Assembly: GCA_038527215.1 (NCBI GenBank)
Contig: JBCBGC010000025.1
Span: 8,165 to 72,164, forward strand
DNA length: 64,000 bases
From: JAWPMV01 sp038527215
GTDB taxonomy: Bacteria; Bacteroidota; Bacteroidia; J057
Reading direction: 5' to 3'
Shown here: positions 16,540-24,987 of the stretch, piece by piece
How the letters are laid out: every line of letters starts with the position of its first letter
Numbering within the stretch: position 1 is the stretch's first letter
The notes under the pieces: generated by a model
What the model was told of the DNA's origin: nothing
Databases searched by the model: none
What the model saw: the letters and a program-made list of their open reading frames with translations, nothing else
Translations under genes and position numbers: made by a program

Positions 16540-18728
16540 TAGACCACGATTTTCATGCCTGCTTTTTGATCTGCTCCCTGGACACGTAGAACATACACCC
16601 CTGGGGATAGCCCTGTCGTGCTGAGCGACAAAAAGCGGTTCCCTAAATAGAGGGCGCGCGTCTCCTGAGAGAGCACCCTGCCACTCAAATCCGCAAACGT
16701 AACCTCAACTGAAGCCGCTTCAAAGGGTATTTGAACCCCAATCTGCTGCCCGGATTCCACGGGGTTGGGGAAGGCCCTCGCGGTCATGGGCGGGACAGGG
16801 ACATCCACCTGACCATTAAAGTATTTTCTCGCCAGAGCAAAAGCAGCTTGTCCGATTTGTTCACCCATCAATCTGCCGGGAATATCATCGGCCGGGGGAT
16901 GAATGCCCCCCCAAATGCGGGAAAGGCTGGTCTGGTCAGAGGCATCCCGGTAGGTAGCCCATTGCAGGACGACATCCTGGCTAGGCCCATCTTCAAAGAC
17001 CAGGAATTCATTCTTGGGGGCAATAAATTCACCCATGCCACCAGGAAAGAAAGGGTCTCCGGTCAGTTCAGTAAGGACTTCTGCGGCGGCCCGGGAATAG
17101 GTAGAGTGCCCCGAGATATAACCGGCAAAAGGAGGGGTAACGAAGCTGGGCCTCTGATAAGGCCACCAGTTTTCTGCCAGAATCCAGCCTACGCCTGCGG
17201 TGGTGGTTTGAGGATCAAAAATGTACCAGGGGCCCCGCCAGGCTTTTAATTTGATTTTCCCTACGGCTTCCGGATCAAAAGCGGCCAGTTCATCATTCGC
17301 AGCTACCACTTCGATGTATCCGGGTACCAGCGGAATCCCGCCAGGATGGTAGGAAGGCTGCTGCGGATCGCTTCTTTGTCCCAAATCAGCCATGGCTCGT
17401 ATGGCAGAAATAGGCCTGAGGTAATCATAAAATCCCTTCACGCCCCAGGCCGTGACCGCAGCATCGTGCATGGCACCGCCCAGCGTAAAATAGGCTTTTA
17501 CATCCCATTCTAAATCGCTTACACGTTCTCCTTCGCCTGCATACTTCTTTTCACAATTCGGGTCATCGCTGACGGTATTCAGGATGGTGAACCAATGTCC
17601 CGGAGGCGTTTCAGAATCCGGACCATCCGCCCAGAATTCCGCCAATACCCGGGCATAATCTCCTCGTGGGACCATTTGGGGGACGTAGGGCTGCTGGGTA
17701 AAAGGATTGACATCATGTCCCTGACTGGGATCGCCCCCTTCCAGGAAATCATAGAAGGAAGGGTAGTCTTCAAACTCTTGTGGAAAATTGCTCTGGTTCC
17801 CGATGGCGCCGGGGGAAATATCCCACATTACGCTATCCGTTTCATCCAGGTGAGCCGACCAGACTGCCACCATGGCAAAACCCCAGGCATAGGGGTCAGA
17901 TAAGCCGCCTCCGTTTTCCTGCCAGTAGGGTGGGGGACCTGGATCGTGGTACACCCACCACTGGTGCCCATCTCGCTCTTTGATGGTCAGTTCATTTTCG
18001 GTGAGGGCAAAAGGAACCACTTTCCCCCATTCTGGCCCAAGGAACTCAGGTACCCCTTCGCCAATTTGCTGGCCGCTTTGATCAATGAAAATATCAAACT
18101 CCAAGGGTTGCCAGCGATCAAAATCCTGAATCCTGGGGTTACCCCTGGCATTTGGCCGCAGCGGTTCATTGAGGGGCTCATAAAAAAGGCTGGCGTAATC
18201 ATGTTGCTCATTAGAGCCATCGTGTAAGCCATAGCGAATCAGGCAGTCCGCCAGGTAGTTACCGACTGCTGCGAAATTTCCCTGGCTGTAATCCTGAGAA
18301 GTAAACTCCGGACTATAGCCCAGATTGTACATGAGGGAGCGAAAATTTCCCAGACTGCTTTGTTGACCGGGGGAGTTTTTGAACCGATGATTAACTAAGC
18401 GAAACGCAGCATAGCTCATCGCCATTTCCTGCGCCGCTTGTAGATCGGTCGGGGTTTCTGGCAAGGTAAAAGGGCAGTTACATCCGTCCACTACTTTCCC
18501 GAGAAGATATGGCTGGGCTTCTTCGTCCAGTATGGCCCAGGCGTCGTATAGGCCAATCGAAGTATGGAATAGGTTGCGCGCATGGACGGTTGGCCGGGCA
18601 AAATCCATACGAATAGCCTCTAGTAAGACTTCATTCCACTGGCGGGCCACGGAATGCTGGCCGAAAACGGAGGGAGTGATCAGGCTTAGACTAAGACTAA
18701 AAAAGAGGATACGGGCGAACAGCTGCAT
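16536..18728 (-). CDS. Secreted vanadium haloperoxidase-like PAP2 protein, T9SS cargo
   Basis: A 730-residue protein with signal peptide (1-23). The PAP2/vanadium chloroperoxidase fold spans about 25-640. The oxyanion-binding motifs are visible: an Arg-containing LRPISAIRAM segment (437-446), GYISGHSTYSRAAAE (536-550; His541) and SRIWGGIHPPADD (603-615; Arg604, His610). These are the vanadate/phosphate ligands in the family. A C-terminal T9SS sorting domain (about 650-730, RAFPNPVESG to VYVLRVQG) targets it to the cell surface or medium. It could be a haloperoxidase or a phosphatase; the substrate needs assay. It converges on the FrnE-like gene, overlapping by four bases. Confidence 0.88.
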   Translation of the reverse strand: MQLFARILFFSLSLSLITPSVFGQHSVARQWNEVLLEAIRMDFARPTVHARNLFHTSIGLYDAWAILDEEAQPYLLGKVVDGCNCPFTLPETPTDLQAAQEMAMSYAAFRLVNHRFKNSPGQQSSLGNFRSLMYNLGYSPEFTSQDYSQGNFAAVGNYLADCLIRYGLHDGSNEQHDYASLFYEPLNEPLRPNARGNPRIQDFDRWQPLEFDIFIDQSGQQIGEGVPEFLGPEWGKVVPFALTENELTIKERDGHQWWVYHDPGPPPYWQENGGGLSDPYAWGFAMVAVWSAHLDETDSVMWDISPGAIGNQSNFPQEFEDYPSFYDFLEGGDPSQGHDVNPFTQQPYVPQMVPRGDYARVLAEFWADGPDSETPPGHWFTILNTVSDDPNCEKKYAGEGERVSDLEWDVKAYFTLGGAMHDAAVTAWGVKGFYDYLRPISAIRAMADLGQRSDPQQPSYHPGGIPLVPGYIEVVAANDELAAFDPEAVGKIKLKAWRGPWYIFDPQTTTAGVGWILAENWWPYQRPSFVTPPFAGYISGHSTYSRAAAEVLTELTGDPFFPGGMGEFIAPKNEFLVFEDGPSQDVVLQWATYRDASDQTSLSRIWGGIHPPADDIPGRLMGEQIGQAAFALARKYFNGQVDVPVPPMTARAFPNPVESGQQIGVQIPFEAASVEVTFADLSGRVLSQETRALYLGNRFLSLSTTGLSPGVYVLRVQGADQKAGMKIVVY

Positions 18729-18813
18729 AAATGGCTTTTTACTCTAAGACGAAGGTAAAAAAATGATCGCTGCCTCGCTTAACACTTTAAATTGAGATCT
18801 TAAAAGTTAGCCA

Positions 18814-18842
18814 TAAAAAAAGGGGAGCCATCGGCTCCCCTT
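18814..18842 (-). terminator. Terminator of the DUF4397 gene
   Basis: The perfect 10-bp stem AAGGGGAGCC/GGCTCCCCTT has a 3-base loop. Read on the minus strand it is followed by seven to eight Ts. It lies 25 bases past the stop of the DUF4397 gene. Confidence 0.9.
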
Positions 18843-18866
18843 AACCTTAACCTAAGCTAACCACAC

Positions 18867-21791
18867 TTATTTATTGATAATCCATTTCTGAACAGCTTGA
18901 GAATCGTTGGTACGAACCCAAACCATGTATACACCGGCGGTCATGTTGCTACCATCCAGCTGGATGTTGTGCGTTCCGGCAGGCTTTCTTCCGAGGTTTT
19001 CGTTAGAAATAATGCGTCCGCTCAAATCCAGGACGGTCATTTCTACTGGGCTTTCAGCAGTCAGTTCCAGAGAAATCTGAGACAATCCGTTGGTTGGGTT
19101 TGGATAAATATTCAGGCGATCGTTTTCGTATGGAAGATTCTCGATCGGCGTTGTATTGGTCAATGGGAAGGTATTTCCATCTGCCGTCGCAACCCACAGA
19201 CCGAAGGCAGGCGTACCACCACCGAACAGGCCACTGGCAAAGATGAAGAGAGAGGATCCTTCCAGACCGGTGAGGTCTCCGTTGAAAGCAGCAACGATAT
19301 TGGTGCTGTCATTGGCTGGTCCTACTTGCAGACGAATAGGCGCTGCAGGAGGATTGATATAACCGGTGAAGTCTGTGTAAGCAGCGTCATTTACGACGAC
19401 CCCAGCTCCTTCCAGAATTACGTCTACTGCAGGGGCATCAGGAGAACCGTGATGTACCATGGCGTCAATTTGAGCAGGATCGCTAGCTCTTTCTCTCACT
19501 CCAGCTACAGGCAGAATGGTGAAAGGGGTAGTGGCATTTCCTACGATTCCACTGGCTACGGCAATGTAAGTTTCGCCATTCGCCAAGGTGAAAGGGAATC
19601 CTGCAATGGTATCAGCAACAGAAGTACTGTTATCGAGGGCAACTCCCACGGTGAACTCAGTTTCTGCTGGAGCCCAGATGAATTCAGTGGCTTTTCTAAA
19701 TTCAAAGTCATCAACCAGCAAGTCGCTGTTGAGGTAGATATCTACAGTCGGTTCAGGAGAGTTGTGTACGATCTGCAATCTTGCTACAGCGGTAGCAGGC
19801 AATTCTGCAACGTTTCCGTCAGGGAAGGCAACAAACAATCCAAAGGCAGGATCATTGGCACCAGGGGTGAGGAAACCAGAGGCAAATACTACCCCAGCTC
19901 CACCGGCCAGTCCGGAAAGGTCAGCGTCGAAAGTGGCTACGATAGGATCGGTTCCTTCGGCTTTTACGTCCAGGTAATACTGATCAGCAGGCACGGAAAT
20001 GTAAGGCGTAATGTCGCCATAAGCAGCGCTGTCTACCAACTGAGCTACGGTTCTGGCAAATACGTCAACCGCAGGGGCATCAGTAGAACCATGAACTACG
20101 ATGAAATCTACATTGGCTGGATTAGTAGCAGCTTCACGTGCATCAGCCGCAATATTCAGGGTAAAAGGAGTCGTAGCATTACCCACCAGTCCGCTGGCCA
20201 GGGCTACATAGCTTCCGCCGTTGTCTAAGGTTACTTTGAAGCTGGTAATGGTATCCGTTACGGAAGTACTGTTGTCCAGCGCAACTCCAATGGTCAGTTC
20301 TACTCCTGCAGGAGCCCAGATGAATTCAGTAGCTGTCCGGTAAACAAAATCATCAATTAACAGATCGGTTCCCAGATATACGTCTACAGTCGGTGAAGCA
20401 GAGTTATGGATCACCTGCAGGCGAGCCACTTCTTCAGCTGGAAGCTCTTCTACATCTCCATTAGGCAGGGCCACAAAGAGACCGAAAGCAGGCTCACCCA
20501 TCATGGGAGAAAGCAGGCCAGAAGCGAATACTACGCCAGCTCCGCCGCCTAGGGTAGAAAGATCAGCATTAAAGGTAGCGACAATAGGATCGGTTCCTTC
20601 GGCTTTTACGTCCAGGTAGTACTGAGCGGCAGGTACAGAAATATAAGGTGTGATATCACCATAAGCGGCGCTATCCACCAGTTGAGCCACGTTACGAGCA
20701 AATACATCAACCGCAGGCGCATCGGTAGAACCATGTACCACGATGAAGTCAACATTATTAGCATCAGTAGCCGCCTCACGGGTACCAGACGCGATGTTCA
20801 AAGTAAAAGGCGTGGTAGCATTTCCTACAATGCCACTAGCCAGGGCCACATAGCTTTCGCCATTTACCAGCGTCAGCTTGAAGCTTGTGATGGTATCCGT
20901 TACAGAAGTACTATTGTCTAAGGCAACCCCTACAGTCAGTTCTTGTCCAGCAGGTGCCCAAATGTATTCGGTGGCTGTACGGAATGCAAAATTGTCCAGC
21001 AACAGCGCTGTTCCCAGATACACATCTACGGTAGGAGAAGGAGAGTTGTGGATCACCTGCAGACGGGCCACTTCAGTAGCAGGGAATTCTACCACATCAC
21101 CGTTAGGCAAAGCAGCGAAAAGTCCAAAGGCAGGCTGATTGCCAGCAGGAGCCAGGAAACCAGAAGCGAATACCACAGCAGCACTATCTGCCAGTCCACT
21201 CAGGTTGGCGTCGAAAGTAGCAACAATGGGGTCTGTACCTTCGGCTTTTACGTCCAGATAGTATTGCGCAGCTGGAACAGAAATATAATCTGTGGCATCT
21301 TCATAAGCCGCACTATCTACCAGTTGGGCGACAGTTCTGGCAAAAACATCTACCGCAGGGGCGTCAGGAGAACCATGTACTACAGAAAAATCAATGTTGC
21401 CTGCAGTGGTGGATGCTTCTCTGGCACCTGCTTTTACCACTAAATTGAAAGGCGTGGTAGCATTTCCAGGAATACCCACTGCCATCGCATAGTAAGTTTC
21501 ATTGGCCGTCAGGTTAGCCGTGAAGTTGGCGAAGGTATCCGCCACGCTACTGGAGTTGCTAAGGGCCACTCCTACATCCAGGGAAACTCCAGCAGGAACA
21601 GTAAGGAATTCACTAGCCGCTCGGAAAGGGACATTATCTAGGGCCAGATTTCCAGCTACATAGACGTCCACGGTATCACTTGGTGAGTTATGAATCACCT
21701 GGATTTTCGCTGTAGACAGCTGGGCCATGACCTGGCCTGCAGACAGCAGGAATAATCCTAGTAAGAGAGTAAAAATTTTCTGCTTTCGCAT
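18867..21791 (-). CDS. DUF4397 multi-repeat surface protein, T9SS cargo
   Basis: The start is placed at the ATG whose product begins MRKQKIFTLLLGLFLLSAGQ, a clear signal peptide; an in-frame extension of 39 residues upstream has no such sequence. The 974-residue mature layout is four tandem modules of about 214 residues, each holding two DUF4397 beta-sandwich halves (opening RLQVIHNSPSPTVDVYLG, then IVVHGSTDAPAVDVFA). The modules are followed by a T9SS sorting domain (NIYPNPTNGLSQISLELT to MVWVRTND). DUF4397 occurs in secreted proteins; a structural or adhesive role is likely but no ligand is known. Composition is acidic and lacks lysine in most modules. It has its own terminator. Confidence 0.9.
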   Translation of the reverse strand: MRKQKIFTLLLGLFLLSAGQVMAQLSTAKIQVIHNSPSDTVDVYVAGNLALDNVPFRAASEFLTVPAGVSLDVGVALSNSSSVADTFANFTANLTANETYYAMAVGIPGNATTPFNLVVKAGAREASTTAGNIDFSVVHGSPDAPAVDVFARTVAQLVDSAAYEDATDYISVPAAQYYLDVKAEGTDPIVATFDANLSGLADSAAVVFASGFLAPAGNQPAFGLFAALPNGDVVEFPATEVARLQVIHNSPSPTVDVYLGTALLLDNFAFRTATEYIWAPAGQELTVGVALDNSTSVTDTITSFKLTLVNGESYVALASGIVGNATTPFTLNIASGTREAATDANNVDFIVVHGSTDAPAVDVFARNVAQLVDSAAYGDITPYISVPAAQYYLDVKAEGTDPIVATFNADLSTLGGGAGVVFASGLLSPMMGEPAFGLFVALPNGDVEELPAEEVARLQVIHNSASPTVDVYLGTDLLIDDFVYRTATEFIWAPAGVELTIGVALDNSTSVTDTITSFKVTLDNGGSYVALASGLVGNATTPFTLNIAADAREAATNPANVDFIVVHGSTDAPAVDVFARTVAQLVDSAAYGDITPYISVPADQYYLDVKAEGTDPIVATFDADLSGLAGGAGVVFASGFLTPGANDPAFGLFVAFPDGNVAELPATAVARLQIVHNSPEPTVDIYLNSDLLVDDFEFRKATEFIWAPAETEFTVGVALDNSTSVADTIAGFPFTLANGETYIAVASGIVGNATTPFTILPVAGVRERASDPAQIDAMVHHGSPDAPAVDVILEGAGVVVNDAAYTDFTGYINPPAAPIRLQVGPANDSTNIVAAFNGDLTGLEGSSLFIFASGLFGGGTPAFGLWVATADGNTFPLTNTTPIENLPYENDRLNIYPNPTNGLSQISLELTAESPVEMTVLDLSGRIISNENLGRKPAGTHNIQLDGSNMTAGVYMVWVRTNDSQAVQKWIINK
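19150..21720 (-). repeat. Four tandem ~642-bp DUF4397 modules
   Basis: Module starts recur at about 21690, 21051, 20409 and 19770 (start of the VIHNS strand), a spacing of about 640 bases. The second and third modules share long, almost identical stretches, including the VDFIVVHGSTDAPAVDVFAR and VPAAQYYLDVKAEGTDPIVA segments. This indicates recent intragenic duplication. Confidence 0.85.
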
Positions 21792-22000
21792 TTTAATGTT
21801 TGGTTTTAGGTATAGATCTCCCAGGCGCCTTATTAGGCACGAGTGAGAAGAGGTTGAAGACGATTTACTAAAAAAAGGTCCGAGGGATGGCAGTTGGCCG
21901 ACAGCCACCGCCTCGGGGAGAATCTCTCTGTATGAGAGGTTCCATTATCTGTAAGAACACACGAAAGAACGAGCTCTGGGTTAACCTTTATAACAAAGGC

Positions 22001-23335
22001 TTATTCAGGGCGAATAATAACTTTTTGCGTATAGCGCTTATCTTCAGCCAGAATTTCCACCAGATACATGCCAGTCGGCAAGTTCTGGGTATTCCAGCGG
22101 TATTGATTTTTTCCTGTTAATGCTGTTTGATACATCAGCCTGCCTTGTAAATCCCTTATCAGGATGCTGCCCTGTCGGAGCGTGTTTCCGCCCTTGAATT
22201 TCAAGTTGAGGAAAGCACTCGCGGGATTAGGATATAGATCAAAAGCCAGGCTTTCATCTATGACGGGAGCATTGTTCAATAATATGGCCACCTGAGCGGA
22301 GTCGGTCTGGGCTTCGAGTGCTTCGCCGTTTTTACCCAATAAACTCACATGCTCGAGATTAAAGTTTAACAGCTCCACACCAGACCTTTTCCCTACGATA
22401 TCTTCAATGGCTACGATGATTTCTGCCATCCTGCCAAAACCGGCCACCTGAATCTGGTCAATACGACTAATCCCTATATCAATCTGAGAACTAGTAAAGA
22501 AATCCTTGTCTACCGTGATTAAATCCGTGCCTACAGTACCCAGCCACGATTGGCTATAATCTACCTGAATACTTCCTGAATCAATGATGGCAGCATCATA
22601 GGTTACAGAAAAGGCCAGGCCATAAATGCTGTCCACGGGTTGACTCGCCGTTCCCAGGTGAACCCCAATCCGCAGGGTGTCTCCCGGTCCAGGATTGGTC
22701 GGTGTGAACGTGAGGTAAAAAGGATTACCGTTCGCAGAAACCGGACTCAATCCAGGAGATAACTGCGGTACGATATAGTTATGATCAATACCGCCAACGT
22801 CAAGTTCATCCACCGAGCCATTGCCATCGGCATCTGAATGTACATAGTTTACCCCCGAGGCAAAGGAGTGCTGCCATGCTGGGGCTGCTTGTCCAACCCA
22901 ATTCAGATGCGCATCGGGTCTGATGCCTCCTTGTTGTCCGTAAGCACGGCCAATAAAGAGGATATCTTCATTGTTAGCCGTCCCATCTCCATTCGCATCT
23001 CCAGGCCAAACACACTCGGGATAACCAAGTACAAATACACTATCACTTTGAATCGGGCCTCCATTATCCTGCACGGAAACTACTACCCATTGAGAACCAG
23101 GAAGGACCGGATACTGAATGGATGCTGTGGTATCACCTGTGCTCCAGGCATAACTGTAATTTCCCGAACCCCCACTAACCTGAACGGCAATCTCAAGGGA
23201 CTCATTGGCACAGGCATGCAGGCTGTCCGCACCAAAATCCAAGGTCAAATTCTGGGCTGAAAGTCCTAGAGAACTAAGCCCAATAGCTATCGCTAGACAG
23301 CAAGATCGGATAAAATGTACATGTGTCGGTTTCAT
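22001..23335 (-). CDS. T9SS cargo protein with dockerin-like and cohesin-like domains
   Basis: A 444-residue secreted protein. A signal peptide (1-27, ending LSAQ) is followed by an Ig/SprB-like domain (about 30-105, SGGSGNYSYAWSTGDTT). Next are two calcium-loop segments of dockerin type (GDANGDGTANNEDI at about 113-126 and DADGNGSVDELDV at about 167-179). A cohesin-like beta domain follows (about 205-350, LTFTPTNPGPGDTLRIGVHL, FSVTYDAAIIDSGSIQVDY), then a T9SS sorting domain (about 362-444, LYPNPASAFLNLKF to MYLVEILAEDKRYTQKV). Dockerin-cohesin pairing on one chain is known from secreted proteins outside cellulosomes. Ligand unknown. It lies downstream in the same orientation as the DUF4397 gene's upstream flank. 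Confidence 0.85.
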   Translation of the reverse strand: MKPTHVHFIRSCCLAIAIGLSSLGLSAQNLTLDFGADSLHACANESLEIAVQVSGGSGNYSYAWSTGDTTASIQYPVLPGSQWVVVSVQDNGGPIQSDSVFVLGYPECVWPGDANGDGTANNEDILFIGRAYGQQGGIRPDAHLNWVGQAAPAWQHSFASGVNYVHSDADGNGSVDELDVGGIDHNYIVPQLSPGLSPVSANGNPFYLTFTPTNPGPGDTLRIGVHLGTASQPVDSIYGLAFSVTYDAAIIDSGSIQVDYSQSWLGTVGTDLITVDKDFFTSSQIDIGISRIDQIQVAGFGRMAEIIVAIEDIVGKRSGVELLNFNLEHVSLLGKNGEALEAQTDSAQVAILLNNAPVIDESLAFDLYPNPASAFLNLKFKGGNTLRQGSILIRDLQGRLMYQTALTGKNQYRWNTQNLPTGMYLVEILAEDKRYTQKVIIRPE

Positions 23336-23523
23336 GAATTTTGTGTGTGTTCTAAATTCTTATCTCTATAATCGACAAAACTGGCTGAGTGTTTAAGTGA
23401 AATCGGGGATAAAAAAGAAGGGAATTGGATACTCCTTTTCAGCCTTACTAAAACAATAAGCTGATTATCAGGTTTTAATATTTTCTGATAAATGGCACTA
23501 CTGGAAAATATCCTATCTTTTCT

Positions 23524-24987
23524 ATGCAAAACTCCCGACTCATTTCCTTAATCAAATTGCTCAGTCCTGGAGAATTAAGGCGCTTCACTGCCTTTGTCCA
23601 TTCTCCTTTTTTCAACCAGCAGGAAAAAGTCCGTCATTTGTGGCAGCTCATTTCAGATACCGGACCCCATTTCAGCGGGCCTGATTTGAGTAAGGAAATT
23701 TTGTATGAGAGCCTTTTTCAGGAACCACCCAATACCTCCTATCAACCCTTACATGATCAAATGAGTTTACTGCTTCGGTTGTTTGAGTTATTCCTGGCTA
23801 CCCGGCAGTTTTTGCAGAACGAGGATCAGCAATCCCAGAACCTCCTGCAAGGCCTGATCAGTCAGGGAGAATCAGGAGACCATGTAAGCCGGGTCTATGA
23901 GAAGAGTATTCGAAAGCTGGACCAGGCGGCCATTAAGGACCATCGCTATTACCTGAGACGCTATGAACTCATGACGGTGGAAGATCACCTTTCTTCCCAA
24001 CAGCGAAGAGGGTGGGGGCAAGACTATGGGCAACGGATCGAACAACTGGATATTTTCTATGTTGCGACCAAACTCCGCTATGTATGCGAAATTTTGAACC
24101 GAAAAGGCTTGGCTGGAGCGGAAAATCTAGAAGAAAAAATCAGAGAGATTGAGGAGCTCTTCTCCCATCTTACCGAGGAAGGCCAACAACTGCCTACCAT
24201 TCAACTGTATTACCAGGTTTTTAACATGTTGGCTGAACCAGAGGTAGAGGGACATTATCAGAAGTTGGTGAAGCTTCTGCGTCAGAATGTACAGGAATTT
24301 TCTCAATCCGAAGCCTATAACCTCTATGCCTATGCGCAGAATTACTGCATCAAAAAAATCAATAAAGGTTCCGCGAAATATCAGGATGAACTCTTCCAGC
24401 TATACAAAATCCTGCTTCAGGAAGGCCTGTTGATAGAAGGGGGAACTCTGGCTCACGCTCATTTTAAGAACATCACCACCCTGGGCCTGCGCATGCAGGA
24501 TTATGATTGGGTTCGGGAATTTTTATCTACTTACAAAGACAAGCTACTGGAACCTGTACGCGAAAGCGCCTATACCTATAACCTGGCCTCTTACTACTAT
24601 GAGACCAAAGATTATAAAGCGGCGATGAAGCTGCTGCAACAAGTAGATTTTACCGACGTCTTTTACGATTTATCAGGCAGGGTGATGTTGCTGAAAATTT
24701 TCTACGAAATATCGGATTGGGACTCTATTCGGTATGCTACTGAAGCTTTTAAAGGCTTTCTCAAACGGCACAAGGAAATCCCTAAATCCTATCACCAGTT
24801 GCATTATAACTTTCTGATGTTCGTCCGGAAACTGGCGCGGCTCAATCAACAAAATAAGCGACAAGACCCCGCTGACTTTCTTCCCAGATGGGAAAAAGCC
24901 CAGCAATCCCTGAAAGAGCAACCTCAGATTGCCCAACGAAAATGGATTGAGGATAAATTGCGATACCTTAGACCTCTGCCAGCATAG
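23524..24987 (+). CDS. Conserved helical protein, unknown function
   Basis: A 487-residue cytoplasmic protein with no signal peptide, predicted almost wholly helical. It begins MQNSRLISLIKLLSPGELRR, and the mid region contains TPR-like helical hairpins (YNLASYYYETKDYKAAMKLL, about 355-375). I recall similar long helical proteins from Saprospiria-type genomes without a known role, but I cannot assign a family. The C-terminal end overlaps the convergent otsAB gene by 20 bases. Coding confidence is high from length and consistent codon use. Confidence 0.82.
   Translation: MQNSRLISLIKLLSPGELRRFTAFVHSPFFNQQEKVRHLWQLISDTGPHFSGPDLSKEILYESLFQEPPNTSYQPLHDQMSLLLRLFELFLATRQFLQNEDQQSQNLLQGLISQGESGDHVSRVYEKSIRKLDQAAIKDHRYYLRRYELMTVEDHLSSQQRRGWGQDYGQRIEQLDIFYVATKLRYVCEILNRKGLAGAENLEEKIREIEELFSHLTEEGQQLPTIQLYYQVFNMLAEPEVEGHYQKLVKLLRQNVQEFSQSEAYNLYAYAQNYCIKKINKGSAKYQDELFQLYKILLQEGLLIEGGTLAHAHFKNITTLGLRMQDYDWVREFLSTYKDKLLEPVRESAYTYNLASYYYETKDYKAAMKLLQQVDFTDVFYDLSGRVMLLKIFYEISDWDSIRYATEAFKGFLKRHKEIPKSYHQLHYNFLMFVRKLARLNQQNKRQDPADFLPRWEKAQQSLKEQPQIAQRKWIEDKLRYLRPLPA

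Noticed and set aside
18897..20228. 443-codon plus-strand ORF opposite the DUF4397 gene
   Set aside because: It lies wholly antisense to a well-supported repeat protein and gives a Ser/Arg/Gly/Val-rich product with no family features.
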